Assembly: GCF_041415945.1 (NCBI RefSeq)
Contig: NZ_JBGCUS010000001.1
Span: forward strand, 4,372,501 to 4,436,500
Direction of reading: 5' to 3'
DNA length: 64,000 bases
From: Ancylobacter sp. IITR112
GTDB lineage: Bacteria > Pseudomonadota > Alphaproteobacteria > Rhizobiales > Xanthobacteraceae
Positions 1 through 7,009 of the stretch are shown here, piece by piece (positions within the stretch are counted from its first letter, which is position 1; the number at the start of each line of letters is the position of its first letter). The notes beneath the pieces are model-generated. The model searched no databases, was not told where the DNA came from, and saw only the letters and a list, made by a program, of their open reading frames with translations. Both the position numbers and the translations under genes were made by a program.

Positions 1-454
1 GGCGGGCGGACACGCCGATGCGCAGCCCGCCGGTGATGAGCTTCAACAGCGCCCAGCGCCCGGTCTCGTCCAGCCGGTCGAGCAGCGCGGCGAGCACCGC
101 CGGCATCTCGGCGCGGCCCATATGGGTGAAGGCGTGGACGATGGCGGAAAGCGGCGGCGGCTCGGTGTCGTTGAGCCCATGCGGCGCCGGCCACATCAGC
201 GCCACCGTCTCCGAGAGGTCCCCGACATAATCATAGGAAAGCGCGAACAGCACCGGGTCGGTGCGCTCGCCGATGAGCTGGCGGATGAGGCCGGGCTTGG
301 CGTTGCGGAAGGACAGCGCGCCGGTGAGCGCCGCCAGCGCCCAGCCGCGCTCCGGGTCGGGCGTGTGGCGGAAATAATCGGCGATGAGCCTTATCTTGCC
401 GTTGCGGCGCGGCTCATAGGCGAGGCGGTCGAGCAAGGCGGCGAAGCGGTTCAC
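1..454 (-). CDS. ATP-dependent DNA ligase, ligase-associated repair module (N-terminal part)
   Basis: This frame is open from a GTG start at 454 to the window edge, giving the first 151 residues. They match the N-terminal region of bacterial ATP-dependent ligases sometimes annotated as 'cisplatin damage response' ligases: a start MNRFAALLDRLAYEPRRN, then LTGALSFRNAKPG and later LLKLITGGLRIGVSAR, the last being typical of the DNA-binding domain before the nucleotidyl-transferase core. The catalytic lysine motif lies beyond the edge. The GTG start overlaps the TGA stop of the upstream exonuclease gene by four bases (GTGA), so the two are translationally coupled. The product seals nicks in DNA using ATP and belongs with the exonuclease, helicase and PdeM genes in the first 7 kb. 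Confidence 0.85.
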   Translation of the reverse strand, partial: MNRFAALLDRLAYEPRRNGKIRLIADYFRHTPDPERGWALAALTGALSFRNAKPGLIRQLIGERTDPVLFALSYDYVGDLSETVALMWPAPHGLNDTEPPPLSAIVHAFTHMGRAEMPAVLAALLDRLDETGRWALLKLITGGLRIGVSAR

Positions 455-1518
455 GGCGCCGCCTCCGGTGCTGGCGCCGCTTCCGTAGCGGGGGCATCGG
501 GCGCGGCGCCGCCCTCGCCCTCCTCCTCGCCATAGCCGACCATGTGCAGCGGCCGGGCGCGCAGCCCTTGCTGCGTCGCCCAATGCACCAGCGCGTCTTC
601 CTGACCGTGGGTGACCCAGAGTTCCTCGCAGCCGGTGGCGCGGATGGCGACCTCCAATTCGTCCCAGTCGGCATGGTCGGAGAGGATCAGCGGCAGTTCG
701 ACGCCGTTCTGCCGGGCGCGGGCGCGGATGCGCATCCAGCCCGAGGCGAAGGCGGTGACGGGATCGGGAAAGCGCCGCGACCACACATCGGCCAGCGCGC
801 CGGGCGGGCACAGCACCACGGCGCCCGCGCGTTCGGCCGGCGTGGCGTCCCGTGCGGGGCGGGTGTCGCCGAGGTCGATGCCCTGGGTGCGGTAATAGGC
901 GGTCAGCTTTTCCATCGCGCCGTGCAGCAGGATCGGCCGGTCGTGCCCGGCGGCGCGCAGCAGCGCCATCACACGCTGCGCCTTGCCGAGCGCATAGGCG
1001 CCGACCAGATGCGCCCGCTCGGGAAACAGCGCCAGCGAATCCATCAGCTTGCCAATCTCCACCGCCGGGGCGGGATGGCGGAACACCGGCAGGCCGAAGG
1101 TCGCCTCCGAGATGAAGACATGGCAGGGCACCGGCGCGAAGGGCAGGGCGGTGGGGTCGGCGCCGGGCTTGTAGTCGCCGGAGGCGACGATGGTGCAGCC
1201 GCGCCAGTCGAGCGCGATCTGCGCGCTGCCCAGAATATGTCCGGCGGGGTGGAAGGTGACGCCGACGCCGTTCACCTCGACGCGCGTTCCATAGGCCGCC
1301 GCTTGCGTCGTGCCGGCGAAGGCTTCGCCATAGCGGATGGCCATGATGTCGAGCGTCTGCTGCGTCGCCAGCACGCGGCCATGGCCGGCGCGGGCATGGT
1401 CGGAATGGCCATGGGTGATGAGCGCCCGCGCCACTGGCCGCGTCGGGTCGATGAAGAAATCGCCGGCCGGCGAGTAAAGCCCCTGTGGGGTGGTGTGGAG
1501 AAGCTCTTCCGGGCGCAT
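451..1518 (-). CDS. Ligase-associated DNA exonuclease, metallo-beta-lactamase fold
   Basis: The 355-residue protein has the metallo-beta-lactamase signature ITHGHSDHA at residues 34-42, with a further motif region SGDYKPGADPT and a C-terminal LSDHADWDEL block typical of the beta-CASP/SNM1-like branch. In known systems (Pseudomonas putida Lhr-Core cluster) this protein is a metal-dependent exonuclease working with a helicase, a phosphoesterase and an ATP-dependent ligase. The last 20 or so residues are an Ala/Pro/Glu-rich tail outside the conserved fold. The gene reads away from the methyltransferase gene at 1569 and overlaps the ligase start by four bases. Its ATG lies only about 50 bases from the divergent gene, so the promoters must overlap there. 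Confidence 0.9.
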   Translation of the reverse strand: MRPEELLHTTPQGLYSPAGDFFIDPTRPVARALITHGHSDHARAGHGRVLATQQTLDIMAIRYGEAFAGTTQAAAYGTRVEVNGVGVTFHPAGHILGSAQIALDWRGCTIVASGDYKPGADPTALPFAPVPCHVFISEATFGLPVFRHPAPAVEIGKLMDSLALFPERAHLVGAYALGKAQRVMALLRAAGHDRPILLHGAMEKLTAYYRTQGIDLGDTRPARDATPAERAGAVVLCPPGALADVWSRRFPDPVTAFASGWMRIRARARQNGVELPLILSDHADWDELEVAIRATGCEELWVTHGQEDALVHWATQQGLRARPLHMVGYGEEEGEGGAAPDAPATEAAPAPEAAP

Positions 1519-1568
1519 CGTGGAACCTATATAGGGCGCCGCTGCCCATTTTTCGCGAGTTTCCCGCC

Positions 1569-2495
1569 ATGGCCAACGGCCGGCTTATTCTCTCCTCCGG
1601 CGACCCGACGGTCGATCGCCGGATCGACTGGGCGCGCGCGCTGATGGAGGAGGGCAACGCCGCCGATGCGGCGGAACTGCTGGCCGAGGCGGTGGCCTGC
1701 GCCGGCCATTACGCCCCGGGCTGGTTCCTGCTCGGCGAGGCGCGCGAGGCGGCGGGCGACGCGCCGGGGGCGGGCGACGCCTTCGCGCAGGCGCGGGCGC
1801 TCGATCCCGCCGACACGCTGGGTGCCACGCTGCGGCTCGCCCGGCTGGAAGGCGAGGTGGCGGGCATGAGCCCGGCCTATGTCCGCGCGCTGTTCGACCA
1901 GTACGCCGACCGTTTCGACGCGGCGCTGGCGCGGCTCGACTATCGCGGGCCGGAAGTGATCGACGCCGGGCTGGCGGCGGCCTGCGCCCGGCTCGGCCGG
2001 CCCTATGCCTTCGCACGCGGCTTCGATCTCGGCTGCGGCACCGGCCTCGTCGGCGCCCGCCTCGTCGACCGCATCGGTGTGATGGAGGGGGTGGATCTCT
2101 CGCCCAACATGGTCGCCCATGCGCGGCGGCGGAAGGTCTATGACGCGCTCGCCGCCGGCGAGATGGTGGCCTTCCTGCGCGAACGACCCGCGCGCGAGGC
2201 CGACCTGATCTTCGCCGGCGATGCCTTCTGCTATCTCGACGATCTCGCCCCCATCCTCCACGAGACCCGCCGCGTGCTGGAACCGGGCGGGCTGCTCGCC
2301 TTCACCACCGAGAGCCATGACGGGGAAGGCGTGCTGCTGCGCGACACGCTGCGCTTCGCCCATGCCCCGGCCTATGTCGATGCGGCGCTGGGCGCAGCCG
2401 GCCTTAGCCGCCTGACCCTCGACGCGGTTCCGGTGCGGCGGGAAAGGGACCAGCCAGTCGCCGGGCTGCTGGTACTGGCGCTGCGCGAAGCGTGA
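1569..2495 (+). CDS. TPR-containing class I SAM-dependent methyltransferase
   Basis: The 308-residue protein begins with two or three TPR-like helical repeats (roughly residues 18-95), followed by a class I methyltransferase domain. The SAM-binding motif FDLGCGTGLVG is at residues 152-162, followed by the acidic strand GVDLSPNM and a DLIFAGDAFCYLDD block. This is the arrangement of the 'predicted methyltransferase (contains TPR repeat)' family, COG4976. The substrate is unknown. I chose the ATG at 1569 because the ORF upstream of it overlaps the divergent exonuclease gene and the family usually starts here. It separates two halves of the DNA repair module, but I see no direct reason to give it a repair role. 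Confidence 0.8.
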   Translation: MANGRLILSSGDPTVDRRIDWARALMEEGNAADAAELLAEAVACAGHYAPGWFLLGEAREAAGDAPGAGDAFAQARALDPADTLGATLRLARLEGEVAGMSPAYVRALFDQYADRFDAALARLDYRGPEVIDAGLAAACARLGRPYAFARGFDLGCGTGLVGARLVDRIGVMEGVDLSPNMVAHARRRKVYDALAAGEMVAFLRERPAREADLIFAGDAFCYLDDLAPILHETRRVLEPGGLLAFTTESHDGEGVLLRDTLRFAHAPAYVDAALGAAGLSRLTLDAVPVRRERDQPVAGLLVLALREA

Positions 2496-2589
2496 GCGGG
2501 GCCCACCGCAGGATGCGATCGGTTCTCTCCTGTGCCTGCGGTTGACGTGCGCCGCCTAGGGCAGAATGATGGTACCGAAGGGTGGGTGG

Positions 2590-3228
2590 ATGATGGACGA
2601 CACAAACAGCTCAGGCGGCATGCGCAACATGGCTCCGGCGGCTCCGGGACGGGCCTCGGCAGTGCCGAAACCGCCGCCGCACCCGCTCGACGGCGAATGG
2701 TATGTGCATCTCGACGGCGAGGTGTTCGGCCCCTTTACCGGCCATCAATTGCGGGATTTTGCCCAGGAGGGGCGCATCGACGCCGAGACGCAGGCGGTGC
2801 GGCTCGGGGCGGAGACGTGGACCCGCGCCGCCGATGATCCGGCCCTCGTCTCGCTGTTCCCGCGCGCGGTCCCGGCGCCGCCACCGGCGGGCCCGGTGCG
2901 CGCCGAAGCGGGTGCGACGGTGGTGCAGGTGACCAACAACATCGCCAGCGAGCCGCGGCCGCAGCAGGTGGTGATTCTGGACCCCGGCGTCGCCGCGCCG
3001 AAATCCGCCGGCACGGCCCTCATCCTCTCCATTCTGATCGTCGGGCTGGGCCAGCTCTATAATGGGCAGATCGGCAAGGGGATCCTGATGTTCTTCGGCT
3101 GCATCCTCCTGTGGTTCGTCTTGCTCGGCTGGATCATCAACATCTGGTCGTGGGTCGACGCCTATAAGACGGCCAAGGCGATGAATGAACGCTATCTGCG
3201 CAATCTCGCGGCGGGGATGATTCGTTGA
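2590..3228 (+). CDS. GYF_2 (DUF4339) and TM2-like membrane protein
   Basis: About 212 residues. The N-terminal third is a GYF_2/DUF4339-type domain (WYVHLDGEVFGPFTGHQLRDF, then ETWTRAADDP), a fold associated with binding of proline-rich peptides. After a low-complexity linker comes a TM2-like region with two hydrophobic segments (TALILSILIVGLGQLYNGQ and MFFGCILLWFVLLGWI) joined by the short GKG turn, ending with WVDAYKTAKAMN. The soluble GYF domain probably faces the cytoplasm. Alternative ATG codons at 2566 and 2569 would add up to eight residues; I prefer 2590 because of the purine-rich GAAGGGTGGG just ahead, but the choice is uncertain. It is coupled to the zinc-ribbon gene downstream. The function is not known. 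Confidence 0.7.
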   Translation: MMDDTNSSGGMRNMAPAAPGRASAVPKPPPHPLDGEWYVHLDGEVFGPFTGHQLRDFAQEGRIDAETQAVRLGAETWTRAADDPALVSLFPRAVPAPPPAGPVRAEAGATVVQVTNNIASEPRPQQVVILDPGVAAPKSAGTALILSILIVGLGQLYNGQIGKGILMFFGCILLWFVLLGWIINIWSWVDAYKTAKAMNERYLRNLAAGMIR

Positions 3229-3692
3229 GCGCCGCGCATTGGCGGGCGGGCCTGCGCTGTCCCGCATGCGGGTTTCGCCTCTCCGCCCGCACGACGCTGT
3301 GCGAGAATTGCGGCGCGGTCGTTCCGGTGGCGGAACTCGCCGGCAGCGGGGCCGTCAGCCGTTCCCTGTCGCTGGTGCTGGGGCGTCCTCTGGGCAGCCT
3401 GAGCATTCTGGAGATCGCCCGGATTCTGGCCTGGGTGCCGCTGCTGGTCGGCCCGCCCATCGCCGCCCTGGCCATCATCGCGCTGAAGGTCGCGCAGCAG
3501 CCCGAGCGCCTGCATGAGCGGGCGTGGCAGGGACCGGCGCTTGTCGCCGCGCTGAACATCGCGCTCAGCCTTGTCGTCTGGCACTACGCCGCCCAGGAGA
3601 TAAGCGCTATCGCCTCGGCACTGTGGACGCAGTTCGACACGTTCGTGCGGCCCGCTCTGCCGACCGGCGCCGGCAAGGCGGTGGAGATATAG
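3225..3692 (+). CDS. Zinc-ribbon membrane protein, function unknown
   Basis: The 155-residue protein opens with a zinc ribbon made of two CxxC pairs (CPACGF near residue 12, CENCGA near residue 27), followed by two hydrophobic stretches (ARILAWVPLLVGPPIAALAIIALKV and ALVAALNIALSLVVWHYAA) that should cross the membrane. The start is a TTG at 3225 that overlaps the TGA stop of the GYF_2/TM2 gene by four bases (TTGA), which suggests translational coupling and a shared role. I do not recognise a named family. The pair is probably a small membrane-associated assembly, but no substrate or partner can be deduced. Confidence 0.65.
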   Translation: MSAAHWRAGLRCPACGFRLSARTTLCENCGAVVPVAELAGSGAVSRSLSLVLGRPLGSLSILEIARILAWVPLLVGPPIAALAIIALKVAQQPERLHERAWQGPALVAALNIALSLVVWHYAAQEISAIASALWTQFDTFVRPALPTGAGKAVEI

Positions 3693-3769
3693 CGCCCTCG
3701 CTGGTGAAGCCGTGAGGGGCGTGCGGGCCTGACCCTCGCATTTCGCGCCCGAGTCACTAGCTTCTCGCG

Positions 3770-6286
3770 GTGACGATCATGCATGCCGCGCCCGACGATC
3801 TTCTGCCCGAGCCGTTCCGACGCTGGTTTGCCGGCAGGGGCTGGGCGCCGCGCGCGCATCAGATGGAACTGCTGGCGCAGGCGCGGGAGGGGCGCTCCAC
3901 CCTGCTGATCGCCCCCACCGGCGCCGGCAAGACGCTGGCGGGCTTCCTGCCGAGCCTCGTTGAACTCGCCGGCCGCCCGGCGGCGCGGAACAATCCGCGC
4001 CCGCTCGGCCTGCACACGCTCTATATCTCGCCGCTGAAGGCGCTCGCCGTCGATGTCGCGCGCAATCTGGAGCGGCCGGCGCAGGAAATGGGCTTGGCCG
4101 TGCGCATCGAGACGCGCACCGGCGACACGCCGGCCTCGCGCCGCCAGCGCCAACGCCGCGACCCGCCGGACATCCTGCTCACCACGCCGGAGCAGATCGC
4201 GCTGCTGCTGGCCTCCGCCGATGCCGAGCCGTTGTTCGCCGATCTCAAGCGCATCGTGCTGGATGAACTCCACGCGCTGGCCGGCTCCAAGCGCGGCGAT
4301 CTGCTCAGCCTTGGCCTCGCCCGGCTGCGACGCCTCGCGCCCGGGGTGCAGACGGTCGGCCTTTCCGCCACGGTGGCCGATCCCGACACGCTGCGGCGCT
4401 GGCTGGTGCCGCAGACCGGGAGGGGCGAGACCGGGGAACTGGTGCTGGCCGAGGCTGGCGCCGCGCCCGATCTTTCCATGCTCGACAGTGTCGCCCATGT
4501 GCCCTGGGCCGGGCACACGGCGCGCCATTCGCTGAAAGAGATTTACCGCCTGATCGAGCGGCACACGACCACGCTCGTTTTCGTCAACACCCGCATGCAG
4601 GCGGAACTGCTGTTCCAGGAGCTGTGGCACATCAACGACGCCAATCTGCCTATCGCGCTGCATCACGGCTCGCTCGATGTGTCGCAGCGCCGGCGGGTCG
4701 AGGCGGCGATGGGCGAGGGGAAGCTCAAGGCAGTGGTCTGCACTTCCTCGCTCGACCTCGGCATTGACTGGGGGGCGGTGGACCTCGTGGTCAATGTCGG
4801 CGCGCCCAAGGGCTCCTCGCGGCTCATGCAGCGCATCGGCCGGGCCAATCACCGGCTGGACGAACCTTCGCGCGCGGTGCTCGTACCGGCCAACCGCTTC
4901 GAGGTGCTGGAATGCCGGGCCGCGCTGGAGGCAGTGAGGGCGGGGGCGCAGGACAGCGCGGTGATCCGCACCGGCGCGCTCGACGTGCTGGCGCAGCATG
5001 TGCTCGGCATGGCCTGCGCCGGGCCATTCGAGGCCGATGATCTCTACGCGGAAGTCATCTCCGCCGAGCCCTATGCCGACCTCGCCCGCGCCGATTTCGA
5101 CGATGTGGTCGCCTTCAACGCCACCGGCGGCTACGCGCTGCGCGCCTATGAGCGCTTCGCCCGCATCCGGCAGAGGAAGGACGGGCGCTGGCGTGTCGCC
5201 AATCCGCAGGTGGCGCAGCAATACCGGCTGAATGTCGGCACCATCGTCGAATCCACCATGCTGAAAGTGCGTCTCGCCAGCGCCAAATCGCGCTATGGCG
5301 GGCGGGTGCTGGGCGAGGTGGAGGAATACTTCGTCGAGACGATGAGCCCCGGCGACACCTTCGTCTTCGCTGGGGAGGTGCTGGAATATCTCACCATCCA
5401 CGAGAATGAGGTGCGCGTCGCCCGAACCAGCGCCAAGGAGCCGCGCGTTCCCTCCTATGCCGGCGGCAAGTTTCCGCTCTCCACCTTCCTCGCCGCGCGG
5501 GTGCGGGCGCTGCTTTCCGAGCCGGAACGCTGGCAGAGCCTGCCCGGGCAGGTGCGCGACTGGCTTGAACTGCAGAAGCTGCGCTCCCGCCTGCCGGGGC
5601 GGGAGGACCTTCTGGTCGAGACCTTTCCGCGCGGCGACCGCTACCATCTCGTCGCCTATCCTTTCGAGGGAAGGCTCGCGCACCAGACGCTCGGCATGCT
5701 GCTGACGCGGCGGCTCGACCGCGCCGGGCTGCACCCGCTTGGCTTCATGGCCAATGACTATGCGCTGGTGGTCTATGGCGTGCGCGACATGTCGCTGGCC
5801 ATCCAGCAGGGGCGGCTGTCGCTCGACGACCTGTTCGACGCCGACATGCTGGGCGACGACCTGGAGGAATGGCTGGCGGAATCGGCGCTGATGAAGCGCA
5901 CCTTCCGCCAATGCGCGGTCATTGCCGGGCTGATCGAGCGGCGCTTCCCCGGCAAGGAGAAGAACTCCCGCCAGGTGACCATGTCGACCGATCTCGTCTA
6001 TGACGTGCTGCGCCGGCACGAGCCGGGCCATGTGCTGCTGCGCGCGGCGCGGGCGGATGCGGCGACAGGTCTGTTGGACATTCGCCGGCTCTCCGACATG
6101 CTCGCCCGTATCAAAGGCCGAATCGACCATGTCGCCCTGTCGCGCGTCTCGCCGCTGGCGGTGCCTGTCATGCTGGAGATTGGCCGGGAAATGGTGGCGG
6201 GCGGGGCGTCGGAGGCGTTGCTGGCCGAGGCCGAGGACGAACTGATCCGGGAGGCGATGGACAGTGCAGGCGCGGGAAGCGGTTGA
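3770..6286 (+). CDS. Ligase-associated DEXH-box DNA helicase (Lhr-core type)
   Basis: An 838-residue superfamily 2 helicase. Motif I APTGAGKT is at residues 48-55, the DEXH box DELH lies near residue 165, motif III reads GLSATVADP, and the second RecA domain shows TTLVFVNTRMQAELL and the arginine-rich motif VI SRLMQRIGRANHR. The C-terminal half holds the winged-helix and Lhr-core region. Length and order match Lhr-Core, an ATP-dependent 3'-5' helicase that works with the exonuclease, PdeM and the ATP-dependent ligase. The start is a GTG at 3770; an in-frame ATG at 3779 is possible. The 3' end overlaps pdeM by 23 bases, so the two are co-translated. Confidence 0.92.
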   Translation: MTIMHAAPDDLLPEPFRRWFAGRGWAPRAHQMELLAQAREGRSTLLIAPTGAGKTLAGFLPSLVELAGRPAARNNPRPLGLHTLYISPLKALAVDVARNLERPAQEMGLAVRIETRTGDTPASRRQRQRRDPPDILLTTPEQIALLLASADAEPLFADLKRIVLDELHALAGSKRGDLLSLGLARLRRLAPGVQTVGLSATVADPDTLRRWLVPQTGRGETGELVLAEAGAAPDLSMLDSVAHVPWAGHTARHSLKEIYRLIERHTTTLVFVNTRMQAELLFQELWHINDANLPIALHHGSLDVSQRRRVEAAMGEGKLKAVVCTSSLDLGIDWGAVDLVVNVGAPKGSSRLMQRIGRANHRLDEPSRAVLVPANRFEVLECRAALEAVRAGAQDSAVIRTGALDVLAQHVLGMACAGPFEADDLYAEVISAEPYADLARADFDDVVAFNATGGYALRAYERFARIRQRKDGRWRVANPQVAQQYRLNVGTIVESTMLKVRLASAKSRYGGRVLGEVEEYFVETMSPGDTFVFAGEVLEYLTIHENEVRVARTSAKEPRVPSYAGGKFPLSTFLAARVRALLSEPERWQSLPGQVRDWLELQKLRSRLPGREDLLVETFPRGDRYHLVAYPFEGRLAHQTLGMLLTRRLDRAGLHPLGFMANDYALVVYGVRDMSLAIQQGRLSLDDLFDADMLGDDLEEWLAESALMKRTFRQCAVIAGLIERRFPGKEKNSRQVTMSTDLVYDVLRRHEPGHVLLRAARADAATGLLDIRRLSDMLARIKGRIDHVALSRVSPLAVPVMLEIGREMVAGGASEALLAEAEDELIREAMDSAGAGSG

Positions 6287-6998
6287 GGCGCAGCAGGCGG
6301 CCCAGGACGCGGCGGAGGGCGGCACGGCGGTGACGCTGGTCGGCGCGACGCTGGTGCTCGACGCCGCCGGGGCGCTGTGGTGGCCGGCCGAACGCATGCT
6401 CATCGTCGCCGACCTGCATCTGGAAAAGGGCTCCGCCTTCGCCGTGCGCGGTGTGCCGCTGCCGCCCTATGACAGCCGGGCGACGCTTGATCTTCTGGCC
6501 CGCATCGTGGAGCGACGCCGCCCCCGCGTGCTGGTGGCGCTGGGCGACAGTTTTCACGATCGCGGCGGCGCGGCGCGGCTCGGCCCGGACGAACGCGCCA
6601 GTCTCGCCGAACTGGCGCGCGGGCGTGACCTTATATGGATCGCGGGCAATCACGATCCCGCGCCGATGCCGGGTCTCGCCGGCGACGCCGCCGACGAACT
6701 GCGCGTGGGGCCGCTCACGCTGAGGCATGAGCCGGCCGCCGACGCGGCCGAGGGCGAGATCGCCGGGCACTTCCATCCCGTCGCGCGGGTGGTGGTGCGC
6801 GGGCGCAGCCTGCGCCGGCGCTGCTTCGCCACCGATGGACGGCGCCTCGTGATGCCGGCGCTCGGCGCCTATGCGGGCGGGCTCAATATCCGTCATGAAG
6901 CGGTGGCTGGCCTGTTCGGCGGCGCCTATGAGGCGCATCTTGTCGGCGCGGCGCGCACCTACCGCATCGCCCACCACGCCTGCCTGCCGGACCGCTGA
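6264..6998 (+). CDS. pdeM: Ligase-associated DNA damage response phosphoesterase PdeM
   Basis: A 244-residue calcineurin-like metallophosphoesterase. The metal-binding motifs are in order: VADLHLEKG (Asp50, His52), ALGDSFHD (Asp95, His98), IAGNHDPAP (His130) and GHFHPVAR. This matches the PdeM/MPE family found beside Lhr-Core helicases, where the enzyme is a manganese-dependent DNA phosphodiesterase/endonuclease. It starts at a GTG inside the helicase gene, and its first 20 residues are Ala/Glu-rich and poorly conserved, so a slightly later start cannot be excluded. The gene closes the repair module on the plus strand. Confidence 0.9.
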   Translation: MQAREAVEAQQAAQDAAEGGTAVTLVGATLVLDAAGALWWPAERMLIVADLHLEKGSAFAVRGVPLPPYDSRATLDLLARIVERRRPRVLVALGDSFHDRGGAARLGPDERASLAELARGRDLIWIAGNHDPAPMPGLAGDAADELRVGPLTLRHEPAADAAEGEIAGHFHPVARVVVRGRSLRRRCFATDGRRLVMPALGAYAGGLNIRHEAVAGLFGGAYEAHLVGAARTYRIAHHACLPDR

Positions 6999-7009
6999 GC
7001 GGCGCGGCG

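Noticed and set aside
3584..6403. 939-residue open frame on the minus strand
   Set aside because: It mirrors the Lhr-type helicase gene and shows only antisense-like Arg/His/Gln-rich sequence.
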